A DNA stretch of 16,074 bases from JBFGFG01 sp041627475 (lineage in GTDB: Bacteria; Actinomycetota; Nitriliruptoria; Nitriliruptorales; Nitriliruptoraceae): contig JBFKQZ010000044.1 of the NCBI GenBank assembly GCA_041627475.1, positions 1-16,074 on the forward strand, given 5' to 3'. Shown in pieces: positions 14,299-16,074 of this stretch (the first letter of the stretch is position 1; the number at the start of each line of letters is the position of its first letter). Position numbers and translations under genes: made by a program. Under the pieces are notes generated by a model, which did not search any database, had not been told where the DNA came from, and saw only the letters and a program-made list of their open reading frames with translations.

Positions 14299-14952
14299 TC
14301 AGCGGCTCCCGTCAGGTGGGACCACGACGACCTGTGCGCCGATCTTGTCAGCACTCGCCTGTGCGCCGGCCCCGAAGGCCCCGACCGCCAGCACGATGTC
14401 GTCCGCGTGGACGGCGATGCGCTCGACCACGTCGGCCGGCGTCCCCGGTGCGAGCACGACGACCGGGTCGAAGTCGGCGAGCAGGGCCGCGGCGGCGTGG
14501 GCACGTGCCTCGGCGGCGCGACGGTCCTCGTCGTGGTCCGGGGCACGCAGGGTGCTGAAGCCGACGGGCACGGCAAGCATCAGTGTCCCGGGGTCGTCGA
14601 GGCGTCGGAGGACCGGCAGCACGTCCGCAGCACGTTCGGCAGGACCGTTCAGCACGACGACGGTCCGCTTGCCCTCGACCAGCTCCCCCCGCAACGACAC
14701 CGGTCGGGTGAAGGGATCCCGCCGGTGCAGGTGGTCGAGTGCGAGCGGCAGGAACAGCGGCCCCATGGTCGCGGCGAGCCCGGCGACGGCACGGAACTCG
14801 TGCCCCCTGGCCGCCATGACCCGCGCCACCACCAGCCCCGAGGCGACCCACAGCACCACGACCACTGCCGCAACCACGGGGTTGGGCAGGTCCGTCACGA
14901 GCGCGACGGCGGTCACGTCACCCGTGACGGTGTCGGCGGTGGGGCTGGTCAT
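14299..14952 (-). CDS. Membrane-anchored Usp-like protein, leader gene of the Mrp operon
   Basis: This is a 217-residue protein with two hydrophobic N-terminal segments (about 25-46 and 56-74). A soluble C-terminal domain (about 95-213) follows the universal-stress-protein fold order: strand TVVVLNGP, helix, strand GTLMLAVPV, long Ala-rich helix (142-160), strand PVVVLAPG, DIVLAVGAFGAGAQAS, and a final strand AQVVVVPP. The usual ATP signature G-2x-G-9x-G-S is degraded (GAFGAGAQ without the later G-S), so ATP binding by the standard motif is doubtful. The family call is by pattern, not by a strong motif. The ATG at 14952 has GGAG about 8 bases upstream and follows the promoter at 14974-15002 closely. 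It ends one base before mrpA, so translation is coupled. A role in regulating or assembling the antiporter is inferred from that position only. Confidence 0.72.
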   Translation of the reverse strand: MTSPTADTVTGDVTAVALVTDLPNPVVAAVVVVLWVASGLVVARVMAARGHEFRAVAGLAATMGPLFLPLALDHLHRRDPFTRPVSLRGELVEGKRTVVVLNGPAERAADVLPVLRRLDDPGTLMLAVPVGFSTLRAPDHDEDRRAAEARAHAAAALLADFDPVVVLAPGTPADVVERIAVHADDIVLAVGAFGAGAQASADKIGAQVVVVPPDGSR

Positions 14953-14973
14953 GTCGCTCCGGTGCTTGCGGCG

Positions 14974-15002
14974 ATGCTACGAAATCGAAGCAGTGCTGTC
15001 AC
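14974..15002 (-). promoter_or_regulatory. Sigma-70-type promoter for the Usp-like/mrp operon
   Basis: On the minus strand, a -35 GTGACA (14997-15002, one mismatch to TTGACA) and a -10 TAGCAT (14974-14979, four of six matching TATAAT) are separated by exactly 17 bases. The spacer is noticeably AT-richer than its surroundings. Transcription would start near 14967, leaving a leader of about 15 bases that just holds the GGAG ribosome binding site of the gene starting at 14952. It is the best-formed promoter in the window. Confidence 0.55.
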
Positions 15003-15030
15003 CGCCGGGTGGCCGTTCTTCAGTGCGGAC

Positions 15031-16074
15031 TCAGGATCCCTCCGCGTCCGGCGGTTCGACCCGCGGGAACAGGACCTCGGGCTCGCCGAGCGGAGTGCCG
15101 CCGGCGACCTCGCGGCGCGCCCAGCCGCCGGTCCACAGGTCGTCGTCGTGGCCGAGCCATGCGTGGACGCGCTCGCAGGCGAACGGCGTGTACGGCGCGA
15201 AACCGACCTTCGCCGCCTCGATCGCCTGGATGACGGTCCACAGGATCGTGCCGGCGCGCTCCGGGTCCTCCTTGACGACCTTCCACGGCTCCTGGTCGTT
15301 GAGGTAGGCGTTGGCCTCCTGCGCGATCGTCAGCGCGGCCCGCAGGCCCGCCCTGAGCTCGACCGCCTCGATGTGCTCGGCCTCGGCGGCCAACAGCTCG
15401 TCGCACTGGTCGAGCAGCGCCCGGTCCACGTCGGCCAGCTCGCCGGGGGCCGGGACGGCCTCGTCGAACTTCTTGCGCGTCATCGTCAGCACGCGGTTGA
15501 CGAGGTTCCCGAACGCGTTGGCCAGCTCCTCGTTCATCCGACGGACCAGCTCCTCCTCGGAGATGTCGGTGTCGGTCTGCTCGGGCAGGTTGGCCGCCAG
15601 CGCGTAGCGCAGCTGGTCCGGCGAGTAGGTCTCGAGGTACTCGAGCACCGGCGTGCCGATGCCACGCGACTTGCTGGCCTTGGCGCCCTTGAACGTCACG
15701 TACTGGTTGGCCGGGACATCGGTCGGGAGGTTGAAGGCCTGCCCCGAACCGGTCGTCCCGTCGCCGCCGTTGTCCGGGTCGGCGTTCATCCCTGCGAGGT
15801 AGCTCGGCCAGAACACCGCGTGGAACGGGACGTTGTCCTTGCCGATGAAGTAGTAGGACTCGGCGTCCGGGTCGTGCCACCAGCGTTGCCACGCGTCGGG
15901 GTCGTCGGTCCCGGCTGCCCACTCGATCGACGCGGAGAGGTAGCCGATCACCGCGTCGAACCAGACGTAGATCCGCTTGCCCTCGCCGATCGTGTCGAAC
16001 TCCTCGGGGATCGGGACCCCCCAGTCGAGGTCGCGGGTGATCGCACGGTCGAGCAGGCCACCGTCGACGAACGA
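15031..16074 (-). CDS. metG: Methionyl-tRNA synthetase, C-terminal part
   Basis: The visible 347 residues are the C-terminal part of a class I MetRS; the N-terminus, with the HIGH motif, lies beyond the window edge. The frame is open to base 16074. Recognisable landmarks are RDLDWGVPIP, the YVWFDAVIGYLSASIEWA segment, and GKDNVPFHAVFWPSYLAGM, which is typical of the archaeal/eukaryotic-like MetRS group also found in many actinobacteria. The KMSKS-loop equivalent is KASKSRG at 15667-15681, then the anticodon-binding helical domain (LANAFGNLVNR, NDQEPWKVVKED, KVGFAPYTPFACERVHAWLG). There is no C-terminal EMAPII/Trbp111-like extension: the protein ends at PPDAEGS. It charges tRNA-Met and initiator tRNA in the cytoplasm. 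It lies upstream of the Mrp operon on the same strand, 78 bases away. Confidence 0.95.
   Translation of the reverse strand, partial: SFVDGGLLDRAITRDLDWGVPIPEEFDTIGEGKRIYVWFDAVIGYLSASIEWAAGTDDPDAWQRWWHDPDAESYYFIGKDNVPFHAVFWPSYLAGMNADPDNGGDGTTGSGQAFNLPTDVPANQYVTFKGAKASKSRGIGTPVLEYLETYSPDQLRYALAANLPEQTDTDISEEELVRRMNEELANAFGNLVNRVLTMTRKKFDEAVPAPGELADVDRALLDQCDELLAAEAEHIEAVELRAGLRAALTIAQEANAYLNDQEPWKVVKEDPERAGTILWTVIQAIEAAKVGFAPYTPFACERVHAWLGHDDDLWTGGWARREVAGGTPLGEPEVLFPRVEPPDAEGS

Noticed and set aside
12372..14558. Long + strand open frame opposite mrpA
   Set aside because: The translation is low-complexity (Gln/Arg/Asp/His-rich) with no recognisable fold, and mrpA on the other strand is unmistakable.
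14998..15013. Short hairpin (GTCACC/GGTGGC, one G-T pair) after metG, considered as a terminator
   Set aside because: Six pairs with a wobble, no T-run, and it overlaps the -35 box of the next promoter; too weak to call.

Overview
The window is very GC-rich, with GTG starts, strong GGAGG-type ribosome binding sites and closely packed genes. Together with the protein families present, this points to a high-GC actinobacterium. A deep-branching salt- or alkali-tolerant lineage (for example Nitriliruptoria/Euzebya-like) would fit, but that is inference; the sequence alone does not fix the taxon.

Layout from left to right. The window opens with the last 42 codons of a sugar-type ABC transporter ATPase on the + strand. 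A spacer and a tRNA-Arg(CCU) gene with encoded CCA follow. Minus-strand genes come next: a two-domain VOC (glyoxalase-fold) protein, a small probable lipoprotein, a long-chain acyl-CoA synthetase, a two-TM membrane protein of unknown function, a tandem universal stress protein followed by a perfect 11-bp hairpin, and a CBS-pair protein. A single + strand gene, a polytopic protein resembling heme-copper-oxidase subunit I / NnrS-type membrane modules, diverges from the CBS gene. The spacer between them contains a short inverted repeat.

The right half is dominated by a complete seven-subunit Mrp/Mnh cation/proton antiporter operon, read leftward as mrpA-B-C-D-E-F-G. The genes form an unbroken chain of 1- to 4-nt start/stop overlaps. 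A gene for a membrane-anchored, Usp-like protein precedes mrpA with only one base between them, and a four-TM protein of unknown function follows mrpG closely. A good sigma-70-like promoter lies just upstream of the leader gene. The window ends in the C-terminal 347 residues of a methionyl-tRNA synthetase of archaeal/eukaryotic character.

Functionally, the Mrp complex exchanges Na+ (or K+) for H+ and keeps cytoplasmic pH and sodium within bounds. The Usp and CBS proteins are adenine-nucleotide-binding families linked to stress and energy status. The most notable arrangement is the anchored Usp-like protein made in tight coupling with the antiporter. No CRISPR array, insertion sequence, phage gene, toxin-antitoxin pair or biosynthetic cluster was found, and most of the window looks like ordinary chromosomal backbone.
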